Source: Solwaraspora sp. WMMD1047 (GTDB lineage Bacteria > Actinomycetota > Actinomycetes > Mycobacteriales > Micromonosporaceae). Taken from it: DNA of 64,000 nt. Made by a program: the position numbers and the translations under genes. Below the pieces are notes generated by a model, which was not told the origin of the DNA, searched no databases, and was given only the letters and a program-made list of their open reading frames with translations. The DNA is taken from the NCBI RefSeq assembly GCF_029626155.1, contig NZ_JARUBL010000001.1, positions 3,038,001 through 3,102,000 of the forward strand, written 5' to 3'. This document shows, one piece after another, positions 1 to 9,696 of this stretch (within the stretch, counting starts at the first letter, position 1; each line of letters opens with the position of its first letter).

Positions 1-117
1 CAGGCCGCCACCGACCAGCCGCCCGCCGGCCAGGGCAGCGCCGCCGGCCAGGACAGCGCCGGTCAGGGCAGCGACCCCGGGCAGGGCAGCTCTGAGCAGG
101 GCAACGCCCGGTCGTGA
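1..117 (+). CDS. C-terminal tail of an unidentified protein (partial)
   Basis: An open frame runs from the first base to a TGA at 115-117. It encodes only a low-complexity tail rich in Gln, Gly, Ser and Ala, with repeats of the type GQGS, which looks disordered. Its stop overlaps the GTG of the next gene in a GTGA junction, so the two are probably co-transcribed and translationally coupled. A partner of the downstream response regulator (for example a sensor kinase) would fit the position, but no domain is visible and no function is assigned. Confidence 0.55.
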   Translation, partial: QAATDQPPAGQGSAAGQDSAGQGSDPGQGSSEQGNARS

Positions 118-1163
118 CCGTCGAACCGGCCGAGGAACGGCCCGACCTGATTCTCGTCGTCGACGACGACGACGACATCGCGCGGTTCGTCGAGTTCAAC
201 CTTCGACTGCACGGCTTCGACGTGGCGCGGGCGCGAGACGGCCAGGAAGCCCTCGAAATGATCGACAAGCGTCGCCCGGACCTCGCCGTGGTGGACCTGC
301 GGATGCCCCGCGTCGACGGCCTGGAGCTGACCCGGCGGCTGCGCGCCAATCCGATGACCTCGGCCCTGCCGGTGATCATGCTGACCGCCAAGGGGATGAC
401 CGTCGACAAGGTGCACGGCCTGACCGCCGGGGCCGACGACTACCTGGTCAAGCCCTTCGACACCGCCGAGCTGATCGCCCGGGTGGGCTCCACGCTGCGC
501 CGCAACAAGGAGTTCCGGGAGGTCTCGCCGCTGACCGGGCTGCCCGGCAACAGCCGGATCCGCCGCGAGATCACCGACCGGGTCCGCAGCGGCGTCGACT
601 ACGCGGTCGGCTACATCGACATCGACCGGTTCAAGAGCGTCAACGACCGGTACGGCTTCGTGCGCGGCGACGAGTTCATCGCCGCCCTGGCCCGCTGCCT
701 GCACGGGGCGATGGTGCGGGTCGGCCTGCCGCCGGCCTTCCTCGGCCACATCGGCGGCGACGACTTCGTCATCGTCTGCGCCCCGGAACAGGTGCTGCCG
801 CTGACCAAGCGGGCCGTCGCCGACTTCGAGAACACCGCCGACACGCTCTACGACCCCGACGACGCCCGGCGCGGCTACGTCGAGCTGAAGGACCGGCGCG
901 GCAACATCCAGCGGGCCGCCCTGGTCACCCTCTCGATCGGGGTGTCGCTGTCGGTGCCCGAGCGCCGCTTCACCGACCCGCTGGAGGTGATCGCCGCCGC
1001 CTCGGAGATGAAATCGGTCGCCAAGGGACAACCCGGGTCGTTCGTGGCGATGGACCGGCGACGCAGCGACGGACACCGGGGGATCGACCCGCGGACGGCG
1101 GCCGCCCGCCGCTCCGGGCAACCCATCGAACCCGACCCGCCCGCCCCCGGCCTGGTCGGCTGA
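114..1163 (+). CDS. Response regulator with GGDEF (diguanylate cyclase) output domain
   Basis: 349 residues. Residues about 10-130 form a receiver domain: an acidic DDDDD patch, the phospho-acceptor Asp in VVDLRMP, and the conserved Lys in LVKPFD. Residues about 140-310 form a GGDEF domain opening with SPLTGLPGN and carrying GGDDF near residue 212, a permitted active-site variant of GGDEF. The likely role is phosphorylation-controlled synthesis of cyclic di-GMP in the cytosol. No clear RxxD inhibitory site is seen just before the GGDDF motif. The GTG start overlaps the stop of the upstream gene. The C-terminus is a basic/Pro-rich tail. Activity is inferred, since some actinobacterial GGDEF proteins are degenerate, but the metal- and GTP-binding residues look intact here. 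Confidence 0.88.
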   Translation: MTVEPAEERPDLILVVDDDDDIARFVEFNLRLHGFDVARARDGQEALEMIDKRRPDLAVVDLRMPRVDGLELTRRLRANPMTSALPVIMLTAKGMTVDKVHGLTAGADDYLVKPFDTAELIARVGSTLRRNKEFREVSPLTGLPGNSRIRREITDRVRSGVDYAVGYIDIDRFKSVNDRYGFVRGDEFIAALARCLHGAMVRVGLPPAFLGHIGGDDFVIVCAPEQVLPLTKRAVADFENTADTLYDPDDARRGYVELKDRRGNIQRAALVTLSIGVSLSVPERRFTDPLEVIAAASEMKSVAKGQPGSFVAMDRRRSDGHRGIDPRTAAARRSGQPIEPDPPAPGLVG

Positions 1164-1286
1164 CGATTGCCGGACGGGCGCCGACGGAACGGCCAGTGAC
1201 GCGGGTCACCCGGATGTGAGCTAGGTCGCCCGGGTGACGACGCGGCCCGAAATCCGTGTAAGACTCGCACCATACCCACCACGCGC

Positions 1287-1460
1287 TGGCGGGACTCGGT
1301 GAAATTCCGAACCGGCGGTGATCCGCGGCCCAGGCCACGGTAAGCCCGCGACCCGGTCGACACGTTGTCGAGCGGTGGACCTGGTGAGAACCCAGGGCCG
1401 ACGGTTGGGCGCGGGCTTCGGCCCGATCCCAGAAAGTCCGGATGGGAGACAGCGCGCGGG
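1287..1460 (+). promoter_or_regulatory. FMN riboswitch (RFN element) ahead of ribD
   Basis: The gene-free stretch 1164-1616 holds an RFN aptamer. It opens with GGCGGGACTCGGTGAAATTC, continues with ACCGGCGGTGAT and a GGTGAGAACCC stretch, and closes with AGTCCGGATGGGAGAC, the typical 3' signature. It lies about 160 bases upstream of the ribD start. FMN binding is expected to reduce expression of ribD-E-BA-H. No U-tract terminator is visible after it, so control of translation is more likely than attenuation. That last point is inference. Confidence 0.93.
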
Positions 1461-1616
1461 ACGGACGGGTGTCCGTGGCGGAGCAGTATGTCCGCCGCGC
1501 GACGTCCGCCGGGGTCGGTCCGCCGACCCCGCGCTCCGCCACCGCTCGCGGCCGGCACCCCGGCCACCCTCCCCGCCCGCGCGCCGAACAGGTGTACGAG
1601 GGGAGCGGGCCGGCAG

Positions 1617-2678
1617 ATGGGGAGCGTCTCCACCGACGAGGCGATGCGCCGCGCGATCGAACTGGCCGCGCGCGGGCTCGGCACCACCAGCCCCAACCCC
1701 GTGGTCGGCTGCGTCCTGCTCGACGCCGCCGGGACGATCGTCGGCGAGGGCTTCCACGCGTACGCGGGTGGCCCGCACGCCGAGATCGTGGCGCTCGCCC
1801 AGGCCGGCGAGCGGGCCCGGGGCGGCACCGCCGTGGTCACCCTCGAACCCTGCGCGCACACCGGCCGCACCGGCCCCTGCACCGACGCGCTGATCGCCGC
1901 CGGGGTCGCCCGGGTGGTGGTCGGCGTCGCCGAGCCCAACCCGGTCGCCAGCGGAGGCACCGCCACCCTGCGCGCCGCCGGGGTCACCGTCGAGACGGGG
2001 GTACGCGCCGCCGAGGCCGAGGCCGGCAACATCGCCTGGCTCACCTCGACCCGGCGCGGCTGGCCGTACGTGATCTGGAAGTACGCCGCCACCCTCGACG
2101 GGCGGGTCGCCGCCGCCGACGGCAGCAGCATGTGGATCACCGGCGAGGCGGCCCGGATGGACGTGCACAAGCTGCGCGGCACCGTCGACGCCGTCGTCGT
2201 GGGGGTCGGCACCGTGCTCGCCGACGACCCCCGGCTCACCGCCCGCAACCTGCGCGACGGCAGCCTCGCCATCCGGCAGCCGCTGCGGGTCGTGGTGGAC
2301 AGCTCAGGGCGTACCCCCGTCGACGCCCGGGTCCGCGACGCCGCCGCCGACACCTGGATCGTGACCACCGCGGACGTCGGGGCCGACCCCGCCGGCCGGG
2401 TCGACCTGGCCGCCATGCTCACCGGGCTGCACCGGCGCGGCGTGCGCGCCGTGCTGCTGGAGGGCGGACCGGTGCTGGCCGGCGCGTTCCTCGCCGCCGG
2501 CCTGGTCGACAAGGTCGTCGGCTACCTGGCGCCGAAGCTGCTCGGCGCCGGCCCGGCCGCCCTCGGCGACGCCGGCATCGGCGCCATCTCCGACGTCATC
2601 GACCTGGAGTACGTCGACATCACACCGATCGGCGCCGATCTGCGGATCACGGCGCTGCCCCGCAAGAGGGAGGGCTGA
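1617..2678 (+). CDS. ribD: Bifunctional riboflavin deaminase/reductase RibD
   Basis: 353 residues from the ATG at 1617, which is preceded by GAGGGGAG; the frame is open further upstream but into the riboswitch. The N-terminal cytidine-deaminase-like half has HAEIVAL and PCAHTGRTGPC, the zinc ligands and catalytic Glu. The C-terminal half is the NADPH-dependent 5-amino-6-ribosylamino-uracil phosphate reductase (LDGRVAAADG, LLEGGP). It catalyses the second and third steps of riboflavin synthesis in the cytosol. It is the first gene of a four-gene operon under the FMN riboswitch, and ribE follows after 4 bases. Confidence 0.95.
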   Translation: MGSVSTDEAMRRAIELAARGLGTTSPNPVVGCVLLDAAGTIVGEGFHAYAGGPHAEIVALAQAGERARGGTAVVTLEPCAHTGRTGPCTDALIAAGVARVVVGVAEPNPVASGGTATLRAAGVTVETGVRAAEAEAGNIAWLTSTRRGWPYVIWKYAATLDGRVAAADGSSMWITGEAARMDVHKLRGTVDAVVVGVGTVLADDPRLTARNLRDGSLAIRQPLRVVVDSSGRTPVDARVRDAAADTWIVTTADVGADPAGRVDLAAMLTGLHRRGVRAVLLEGGPVLAGAFLAAGLVDKVVGYLAPKLLGAGPAALGDAGIGAISDVIDLEYVDITPIGADLRITALPRKREG

Positions 2679-2682
2679 CGAG

Positions 2683-3275
2683 ATGTTCACCGGCATCGTG
2701 GAGGAGTTGGGCGAGGCGGGCCGCCTCGACTGGCACGGCGACGGCGGCGTGCTGGCGGTACGCGGACCCCTGGTGGCCGCCGACGCCAGGCACGGCGACT
2801 CGATCGCCGTCAACGGGGTCTGTCTGACCGTCGTCGACGTCGACGGCGAGGGCTTCACCGTGGACGTGATGAAGGAGACCTTCGACCGCAGCTCGCTGGG
2901 GACCCTGGCCCCCGGCGACCCGGTCAACCTGGAACGGGCCGCCACCCTGGCCACCCGGCTCGGCGGGCACCTCGTGCAGGGCCACGTCGACGGGGTCGGC
3001 GCGGTGCTGGCCCGCGACCCCGGCGACCGCTGGGAGGACGTGACGTTCTCGCTGCCGCCCGGCCTGTCCCGCTACCTGGTGGAGAAGGGCTCGATCACCG
3101 TGGACGGGGTGTCGCTGACCGTGGTCTCGGTCACCGACGACAGCTTCGCCGTCAGCCTCATCCCCACCACCCTCGCCGCGACGACGCTCGGCCACAAGCA
3201 GGTCGGCGCCCTGGTAAATCTGGAGGTCGATGTGATCGCCAAGTACGTCGAGAAGATGGTCACCGGGGTGCGGTC

Positions 3276-3279
<4 letters not shown>
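2683..3279 (+). CDS. ribE: Riboflavin synthase alpha subunit
   Basis: 198 residues. It starts with the hallmark [10 protein letters not shown] and contains the two homologous lumazine-binding barrels, each with the (V)(N/D)GV(C/S)LTVV signature (VNGVCLTVV and VDGVSLTVV). It dismutates two 6,7-dimethyl-8-ribityllumazine molecules into riboflavin and the pyrimidine precursor, normally as a trimer. The start is preceded by GAGGG. Its TGA overlaps the ribBA start (ATGA), indicating translational coupling. Confidence 0.95.
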
Positions 3280-4609
<1,330 letters not shown>

Positions 4610-4610
<1 letters not shown>

Positions 4611-5101
4611 TGGCGGGTTTCGGGGAACCGGGCGCGGACGCGGTCGACGCCACCGGGCTGACCGTCGGCGTGGTGGCGGCCCGCTGGCACGGTGAGCTGA
4701 CCGACCACATGGTGGCCCGGGCCACCGAGGCGGCCCGGGCCTGCGGCGCCGCCGACGTGGTGGTGGCCCGGGTGGCCGGCTCGGTGGAGCTGCCGGTGGT
4801 CGCCCAGGCGCTGGCCCGCCGCTGCGACGTGGTGGTCGCGCTCGGCGTGGTGGTCCGCGGCGCCACCGCCCACTTCGACTACGTCTGCCGGTCGGTCACC
4901 GACGGGCTGACCCGGGTCGCCCTGGACGCCTCGGTCCCGGTCGCGCACGGCGTGCTGACCGTGAACACCATCGAGCAGGCCCGGGACCGGGCCGGCCTGC
5001 CCGGCTCCGCCGAGGACAAGGGGTGGTCGGCCACGGTGGCCGCGCTGGAGGCGGCGCTGGCGATCCGGTCGATCCGGCAGCCGTCGGCCGCCGTCCGGTA
5101 G
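4610..5101 (+). CDS. ribH: 6,7-dimethyl-8-ribityllumazine synthase
   Basis: 163 residues from a GTG that shares its first base with the ribBA stop (TAGTG). Family features are visible: GVVAARWH near the N-terminus, the substrate loop [32 protein letters not shown], and [11 protein letters not shown]. It condenses the RibB and RibD products to the lumazine precursor used by RibE, normally as a pentamer or icosahedral shell. It is the last gene of the riboflavin operon. The N-terminal extension of about 15 residues is typical of actinobacterial members. Confidence 0.94.
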
Positions 5102-5126
5102 CGCGGACCCGGTCATCGCGGTTTTC

Positions 5127-5141
5127 GGTATGCCGACGATA
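5127..5141 (+). promoter_or_regulatory. Putative VanR-binding motif upstream of vanR
   Basis: TATGCCGACGATATG lies 26 bases before the vanR ATG. It overlaps the palindrome TCGG-TATG-CCGA at 5123-5134. A near-copy (13 of 15 bases) lies at 9671-9685 upstream of vanH, the other van transcription unit. Shared placement before both units suggests a VanR operator. Binding is inferred. Confidence 0.45.
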
Positions 5142-5166
5142 TGGGCCGACTCGTAGCATTCAGGGC

Positions 5167-5868
5167 ATGCGGGTGCTGGTCGTCGAGGATGAACCACTGC
5201 TGGCGGAGGCGATCCGCGACGGGCTGCGGCTGTCGGCGATCGCGGCCGACCTCGCCGGTGACGGCGATACGGCGCTGGAGCTGCTGAGCGTCAACACCTA
5301 CGACATCGCCGTCCTCGACCGCGACATTCCCGGCCCCTCGGGCGACGAGATCGCCGAGAGCATCGTCGCCTCGGGCAGCGGCATGCCGATTCTGATGCTC
5401 ACCGCGGCCGACCGGCTCGACGACAAGGTCTCCGGGTTCGGGCTCGGTGCCGACGACTACCTCACCAAGCCGTTCGACCTGCGGGAGCTGGTGCTCAGGA
5501 TCAGGGCGCTCGACCGCCGGCGGGCGTACAGCAGGCCGCCGGTGCGGGAGATCGCGGGCCTGCGGCTGGATCCGTTCCGCCGCGAGGTCTACCGGGACGG
5601 TCGGTACGTGGCGCTGACCAGGAAGCAGTTCGCCGTGCTCGAGGTCCTCGTCGGTGCCGAGGGCGGTGTGGTCAGCGCCGAGGAGCTGTTGGAGCGGGCC
5701 TGGGACGCCAACGCCGACCCGTTCACCAACGCCGTCCGCATCACCGTCTCGGCCCTGCGTAAACGCCTGGGCGAGCCCTGGCTGATCGCCACCGTCGCCG
5801 GCGTCGGCTACCGCATCGACACCGACGCGGAGCCCGGCGTGGGGCGGGCGGACGGTGATCGTGGTTAG
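5167..5868 (+). CDS. vanR: VanR-type OmpR-family response regulator
   Basis: 233 residues from the ATG at 5167; upstream in-frame starts would run into ribH. The receiver domain carries the acidic pair in VVEDEP, the phospho-acceptor Asp in AVLDRDIPG and the Lys of LTKPFD. A winged-helix DNA-binding domain follows (about 130-225, LTRKQFAVLEVL, RKRLGEPWLIATVAGVGYRI). The protein most resembles actinobacterial VanR regulators, and its pairing with vanS and vanHAX supports that name. It probably activates vanHAX when VanS senses a glycopeptide. It overlaps vanS by 14 bases. Confidence 0.85.
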   Translation: MRVLVVEDEPLLAEAIRDGLRLSAIAADLAGDGDTALELLSVNTYDIAVLDRDIPGPSGDEIAESIVASGSGMPILMLTAADRLDDKVSGFGLGADDYLTKPFDLRELVLRIRALDRRRAYSRPPVREIAGLRLDPFRREVYRDGRYVALTRKQFAVLEVLVGAEGGVVSAEELLERAWDANADPFTNAVRITVSALRKRLGEPWLIATVAGVGYRIDTDAEPGVGRADGDRG

Positions 5869-6970
5869 GGCGCCCGGCTTGAGCGTGCGCCTCAAACTCA
5901 CCCTCAGCTACGCCGGGTTCCTGATGCTGGCCGGCGCCCTGCTGCTCGCCGTGGTGTGGGCGTTCCTGCTGCGCTACGTACCCGAGAAGATCTACGCGCC
6001 CCGGGCCGATGCCGAGGGCAATTTCGCCCCCGGGTTGCCCGGGCCGGACCGCTCCGCCCTGGTGGACGCCTTCGCCCCGAAGGCGGCCGCGGTGCTGGCC
6101 CTGCTGCTGATCTTCGGTCTGCTGGGCGGCTGGCTCCTCGCGGGGAGCATGCTCGCACCGCTGACCCGGATCACGAACGCCACCCGCCAAGCCGCCAACG
6201 GATCACTCTCCCACCGGATCCAGTTGGAGGGCCGCCAGGACGAGTTCCGGGAACTCGCCGACGCCTTCGACACCATGCTCGCCCGGCTGGAAGCGCACAA
6301 CGCCGAACAGCAGAGATTCGCCGCGAACGCCTCCCACGAGCTGCGCACCCCGCTGGCGATCACCCAGACCCTGCTCGACGTGGCCGGCGACGACCCGAAC
6401 AGCAACGCCGCCGAGCTTGTCGACCGCCTCCGCTTCGTCAACACCCGGGCGATCGACCTCACTGAGGCGCTGCTCCTGCTCAGCCGCGCCGACCAGCGGT
6501 CCTTCACCCGGGAACAGGTCGACCTGTCCCTGCTGGCGGAAGAGGCCGCGGAGGCGCTGCTCCCGCTCGCGGAGAAACGCGGCCTCACCATCGAGACCTC
6601 GGGCGACATCACCCCCACCGTCGGCTCCCACCCGCTGCTGCTGCAGCTGACCACCAACCTCGTGCACAACGCGATCGTCCACAACGTGGCTGAACAGGGC
6701 GCGGTGTGGGTGACGACAAGCGTCGCGCCCGGGACCGCGGTGCTCACGGTCGAGAACACCGGCGCGAAGCTCTCGCCGCAGCTGGTCGCCACCATCGTCG
6801 AGCCGTTCCAGCGCGGCACCGGACGGGTCCGCGACGGCCAGGCGGGGGTCGGCCTCGGCCTGGCGATCGTCAGGAGCATCGCCCAGGCACACGACGGAAC
6901 CCTCTCTCTCACCCCTCGGCCCGCCGGCGGGCTCCGCGTGACGGTGCGGCTACCCGCCGCCGGGCGGTGA
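5855..6970 (+). CDS. vanS: VanS-type sensor histidine kinase
   Basis: 371 residues from GTG 5855. Two membrane helices (about 10-35 and 70-95) bracket a short extracytoplasmic loop of about 35 residues. HAMP, dimerisation/His-acceptor (SHELRTPLAITQTLLD) and HATPase domains (N box VHNAIVHN, G box VGLGLAIV) follow. The short sensor loop is typical of actinomycete VanS proteins, which respond to glycopeptides at the membrane. The last 62 bases overlap the 3' end of vanX on the opposite strand. Confidence 0.85.
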   Translation: MIVVRAPGLSVRLKLTLSYAGFLMLAGALLLAVVWAFLLRYVPEKIYAPRADAEGNFAPGLPGPDRSALVDAFAPKAAAVLALLLIFGLLGGWLLAGSMLAPLTRITNATRQAANGSLSHRIQLEGRQDEFRELADAFDTMLARLEAHNAEQQRFAANASHELRTPLAITQTLLDVAGDDPNSNAAELVDRLRFVNTRAIDLTEALLLLSRADQRSFTREQVDLSLLAEEAAEALLPLAEKRGLTIETSGDITPTVGSHPLLLQLTTNLVHNAIVHNVAEQGAVWVTTSVAPGTAVLTVENTGAKLSPQLVATIVEPFQRGTGRVRDGQAGVGLGLAIVRSIAQAHDGTLSLTPRPAGGLRVTVRLPAAGR

Positions 6971-7616
6971 CACCCCGGCGGCGGTGGTGGGTCCCGCCCG
7001 GCTCGACTATTCCGATGGGGAAGTCGAAGTAGGTGTCCGGATAGGGTTCGTCTCTCAGCGTGTAGTGCCACCACTCGCTGTCGTACCGGTCGAAGCCACA
7101 GTCCGCCATGATCGAGCAGAGGCGCTGACGGTTTCCCGCCTCGACCGGCGTGATTCCGGCAGCTCCGTGATGGGAGATCGGATCCATCAGATCATGGGGG
7201 CCGCCCATGGCGGCCAACTCGCCGGTGCCCAGGTGGTAGAGCGTCAGGTCGACGGTGCTGCCCCGGCTGTGACCCGACCTGGCGGCCACGTACCCCTGCG
7301 CGAACATCTCGCGCCGGTCGATGTTCGGGTAGTGCCGCGGCTTGGTCCGACCATCCTCCGGCTGTCTCGACCAGTGCAGGAAGCGGTCCACGGCGCGTTG
7401 CGGACGATAGCCGTCCCAGAGGAGCAGGCCGAAGCCCATCGACTCGGCCCGCTCCTGCGCGGCTTCGAGGGCCGCGCACAGGGCCGTCGTGCCGACGATC
7501 CGGTTCACCAGATACCCGTCCACCGGCTTGCCGGTGAAGTTGTCCCAGGTGGCGTACTTGGCGTCCCAGCGAATGCGGGGAACGATCTCGTCGACGAAGA
7601 CGAAGCCGGCCTTCAC
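6909..7616 (-). CDS. vanX: VanX D-Ala-D-Ala dipeptidase
   Basis: 235 residues from the GTG at 7616, which overlaps the vanA TGA (GTGA). The zinc ligands and catalytic Glu fall at the positions known for VanX: His116 and Asp123 in SGHSRGSTVD, and Glu181 and His184 in SEWWHYTL. Arg71-type WDGYRPQRAV is also present. It hydrolyses D-Ala-D-Ala so that only D-Ala-D-Lac precursors remain. The protein is about 33 residues longer than the usual 202. The basic tail is read antisense through the end of vanS, probably by loss of the normal stop. No terminator separates the two convergent genes. Confidence 0.93.
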   Translation of the reverse strand: MKAGFVFVDEIVPRIRWDAKYATWDNFTGKPVDGYLVNRIVGTTALCAALEAAQERAESMGFGLLLWDGYRPQRAVDRFLHWSRQPEDGRTKPRHYPNIDRREMFAQGYVAARSGHSRGSTVDLTLYHLGTGELAAMGGPHDLMDPISHHGAAGITPVEAGNRQRLCSIMADCGFDRYDSEWWHYTLRDEPYPDTYFDFPIGIVEPGGTHHRRRGVTARRRVAAPSRGARRRAEG

Positions 7617-8653
7617 TGCGACTTCCCCGTCAGCGCCAGCGACACGACCCGGTCGATCACCTCGGCGAGCGGCACCCCGGCGGCCGCCATCATCCTCGGA
7701 TAGCGGCTGTACGAGGTCAGGCCGGGCATCGTGTTGACCTCGTTGAGGACCACAGTGCCGTCCCCGGTGAGGAACAGGTCCACCCGCGCCAGCCCGCGGC
7801 ACCCCAGCGCCCGGTAGATGGCCTTCGCCGTCTCCTGGACGAGCACGCGCGATTCGGCCGGGATGTCAGCCGGAACCACGAAGGTCGAGTTCTCCGAACC
7901 GGTCTCAGGTCGGCTCTCCTGGTGGATCCTGAAGAAGCCATGGGAGAGCGCGACCCGATCCACCTCGCCCACGAACAGCTCCGGATCGTTGCCCAGAACG
8001 GCGCAGCCGACCTCGCTGCCGACCACGGCCTCCTCGACCAGCACCTTCGAGTCGTACCGTCTCGCGGACTCCACCGCCCCCGGCAGGTCGGCAGCGCGGG
8101 ACACCTTGCTCACGCCGAAGGACGACCCCGACCGGGCCGGCTTCACGAACACGGGATAGGTGAACAGGTCGGGGTCGGGATTCTCGTTCCCCGGCACCGT
8201 CCGGAAGTTCGGCGTGGCGATGCCCGCGCTGCCGGCGACGGTGTAGGTGAGCGCCTTGTCCATGCACAGGGCGGAACTCTGCACGTCGCAGCCGACGTAG
8301 GGGATGCCGGCCAGCTCCAGCAGACCCTGCATCGCGCCGTCCTCGCCCAGCCTGCCGTGCAGCACGGGAAACACCAGGTCGAGGCCGATCGCCTCGTACC
8401 GACCCCGGTCCAGGACGAGCAGTCCGTGGACGGCGCGGTCCGCGGACAACACAACCGGACGGCAGTCGGCGTCCGCCCAGTCCGCCTCCGGCCCGGCGCA
8501 GAGCTGCCAGGCGCCGCCGGTCGTGATCCCGAGGTAGAACGGTTCGTACCGGTCGGGGTCGAGGTGCCGGGCGACCTCCCGCGCCGACTTGACGGAGATG
8601 GGGTGCTCCTCGGAAGAGCCCCCGAAAACGATTCCGATCCGCACCCTATCCAT
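7613..8653 (-). CDS. vanA: VanA-type D-alanine-D-lactate ligase
   Basis: 346 residues from the ATG at 8653, which has GAGGCGGGAAG before it and overlaps the vanH stop by 8 bases. It has the ATP-grasp ligase signature: GGSSEEHPISVKSA at the N-terminus, EVGCAVLG, and RVDLFL...LNEVNTMPGLTSYSRYP. His244 in FRIHQES, rather than the Tyr of ordinary Ddl enzymes, marks it as a depsipeptide (D-Lac) ligase. It makes D-Ala-D-Lac, which replaces the vancomycin target D-Ala-D-Ala in peptidoglycan precursors. It is the second gene of vanHAX. Confidence 0.94.
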   Translation of the reverse strand: MDRVRIGIVFGGSSEEHPISVKSAREVARHLDPDRYEPFYLGITTGGAWQLCAGPEADWADADCRPVVLSADRAVHGLLVLDRGRYEAIGLDLVFPVLHGRLGEDGAMQGLLELAGIPYVGCDVQSSALCMDKALTYTVAGSAGIATPNFRTVPGNENPDPDLFTYPVFVKPARSGSSFGVSKVSRAADLPGAVESARRYDSKVLVEEAVVGSEVGCAVLGNDPELFVGEVDRVALSHGFFRIHQESRPETGSENSTFVVPADIPAESRVLVQETAKAIYRALGCRGLARVDLFLTGDGTVVLNEVNTMPGLTSYSRYPRMMAAAGVPLAEVIDRVVSLALTGKSQ

Positions 8654-9620
8654 GCTGCTTCCCGCCTCCAAATTCCCGACAATTGATGAGACTGTTCTCC
8701 ACGATGTCGCTCAGGGCATGGTCCGTGTAGTACGCGGTGTGCCCGGTGACAATCACATTCGGAAGTTCCTGCAGCCGCAGCAGCGACTTGCACTCGATGG
8801 GCTTTCCTCTGCGGTCGGCGTAGAAGATTCCTTCCTCGCCTTCGACGACATCCAACGCGGCCCCGCCCAGCCGGCCGCTGTCGAGCGCCGCCACAAGCGC
8901 CTCGGTGTCGACGAGCGCGCCACGTCCGGTATTGACGAGGTAGGCGTCCCGCTTCATCCGCTCGATGCGTTGTCGATCCAGGAGATGACGCGTCCTGGCG
9001 GTGAGTGGCGCGTGGAGCGTGACGATGTCACTGCGCCGCAGCAGCTCATCGAGCGGAACGTAGTCGGCCGGCACCTTGCGGCGGCGGTCGTGCGCCAGTA
9101 TCCGGCAGCCGAACCCCCGCAGCCGGGCGATGACCGCGGCGCCGATCCGCCCGGTCCCCACCACCCCCACGGTCAGGTCGCGCAGTTCCCTGCCGCGGGC
9201 ATCATCCAGCCGGTAATCGTGGACGTCCGCCCGGCGGAGAGTCGATTTCGCATGTCGCACGGCCATCAGCATCAGCATCAGGGTGTAGTCGGCCACGCTG
9301 TCCGGCGAATAGGCGACATTGCCGACCGCGATGCCGACGCGCTCGGCGTGGTCCAGATCGATGTGGTTGTATCCGATGCTCCTGGTGGAGATGTACCGCA
9401 CGCCGACCCGGCTGAGCGCCGAAAGAGTGCCGGGTGCGATGTCGGACCGGTGGCTGACGCTGATGCACCTGTTGCCGACGGCCAGGTCCGCATTTGCCTC
9501 GGACACCGGCTCGTCGGTGATGGTCGGCTCGACGCCGAGGCGGGGCGCCAGCTCCCGGAACAGGGCGGCCTCGTCCGGCCCGCACCCATAGATCGTGACG
9601 CCCACTGCTGGGTGACTCAT
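8646..9620 (-). CDS. vanH: VanH D-lactate dehydrogenase
   Basis: 324 residues. It belongs to the D-2-hydroxyacid dehydrogenase family: the Rossmann motif GVVGTGRIGAAV, the catalytic Arg in NTGRGALVDTEAL, and the Glu and His in ELPNVIVTGHTAYYTD. It reduces pyruvate to D-lactate for VanA. The start SYGCGPDE-like region (IYGCGPDEAALF) matches VanH proteins. It is the first gene of vanHAX, read leftward, with the putative VanR motif 50-65 bases upstream. Confidence 0.92.
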   Translation of the reverse strand: MSHPAVGVTIYGCGPDEAALFRELAPRLGVEPTITDEPVSEANADLAVGNRCISVSHRSDIAPGTLSALSRVGVRYISTRSIGYNHIDLDHAERVGIAVGNVAYSPDSVADYTLMLMLMAVRHAKSTLRRADVHDYRLDDARGRELRDLTVGVVGTGRIGAAVIARLRGFGCRILAHDRRRKVPADYVPLDELLRRSDIVTLHAPLTARTRHLLDRQRIERMKRDAYLVNTGRGALVDTEALVAALDSGRLGGAALDVVEGEEGIFYADRRGKPIECKSLLRLQELPNVIVTGHTAYYTDHALSDIVENSLINCREFGGGKQHG

Positions 9621-9670
9621 GCCGCCCAGTCAAGGTGAGGCGGCGTTGCCGGCGCGTATGCGCTTTCCGA

Positions 9671-9685
9671 TATGCCGAAGATAAG
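9671..9685 (+). promoter_or_regulatory. Putative VanR-binding motif upstream of vanH
   Basis: TATGCCGAAGATAAG, 13 of 15 bases identical to 5127-5141. It sits in the 76-base gap between vanH and the ABC transporter ATPase, where the vanHAX promoter should be. Written on the + strand it has the same orientation as the vanR copy, so relative to its own gene it is inverted. The role is inferred. Confidence 0.42.
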
Positions 9686-9696
9686 AGCCGGGCCGG

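Noticed and set aside
875-2512. Long minus-strand open frame of about 545 codons
   Set aside because: Lies antisense to ribD and the riboswitch; low-complexity Arg/Ala/Pro composition typical of shadow frames in high-G+C DNA.
7613-8671. TTG at 8671 as the vanA start
   Set aside because: The ATG at 8653 has a better ribosome site, gives the normal N-terminus and places the ligase His at residue 244.
5167-9620. Part of a glycopeptide antibiotic biosynthesis cluster
   Set aside because: No non-ribosomal peptide synthetase, P450, halogenase or glycosyltransferase gene lies in the window.
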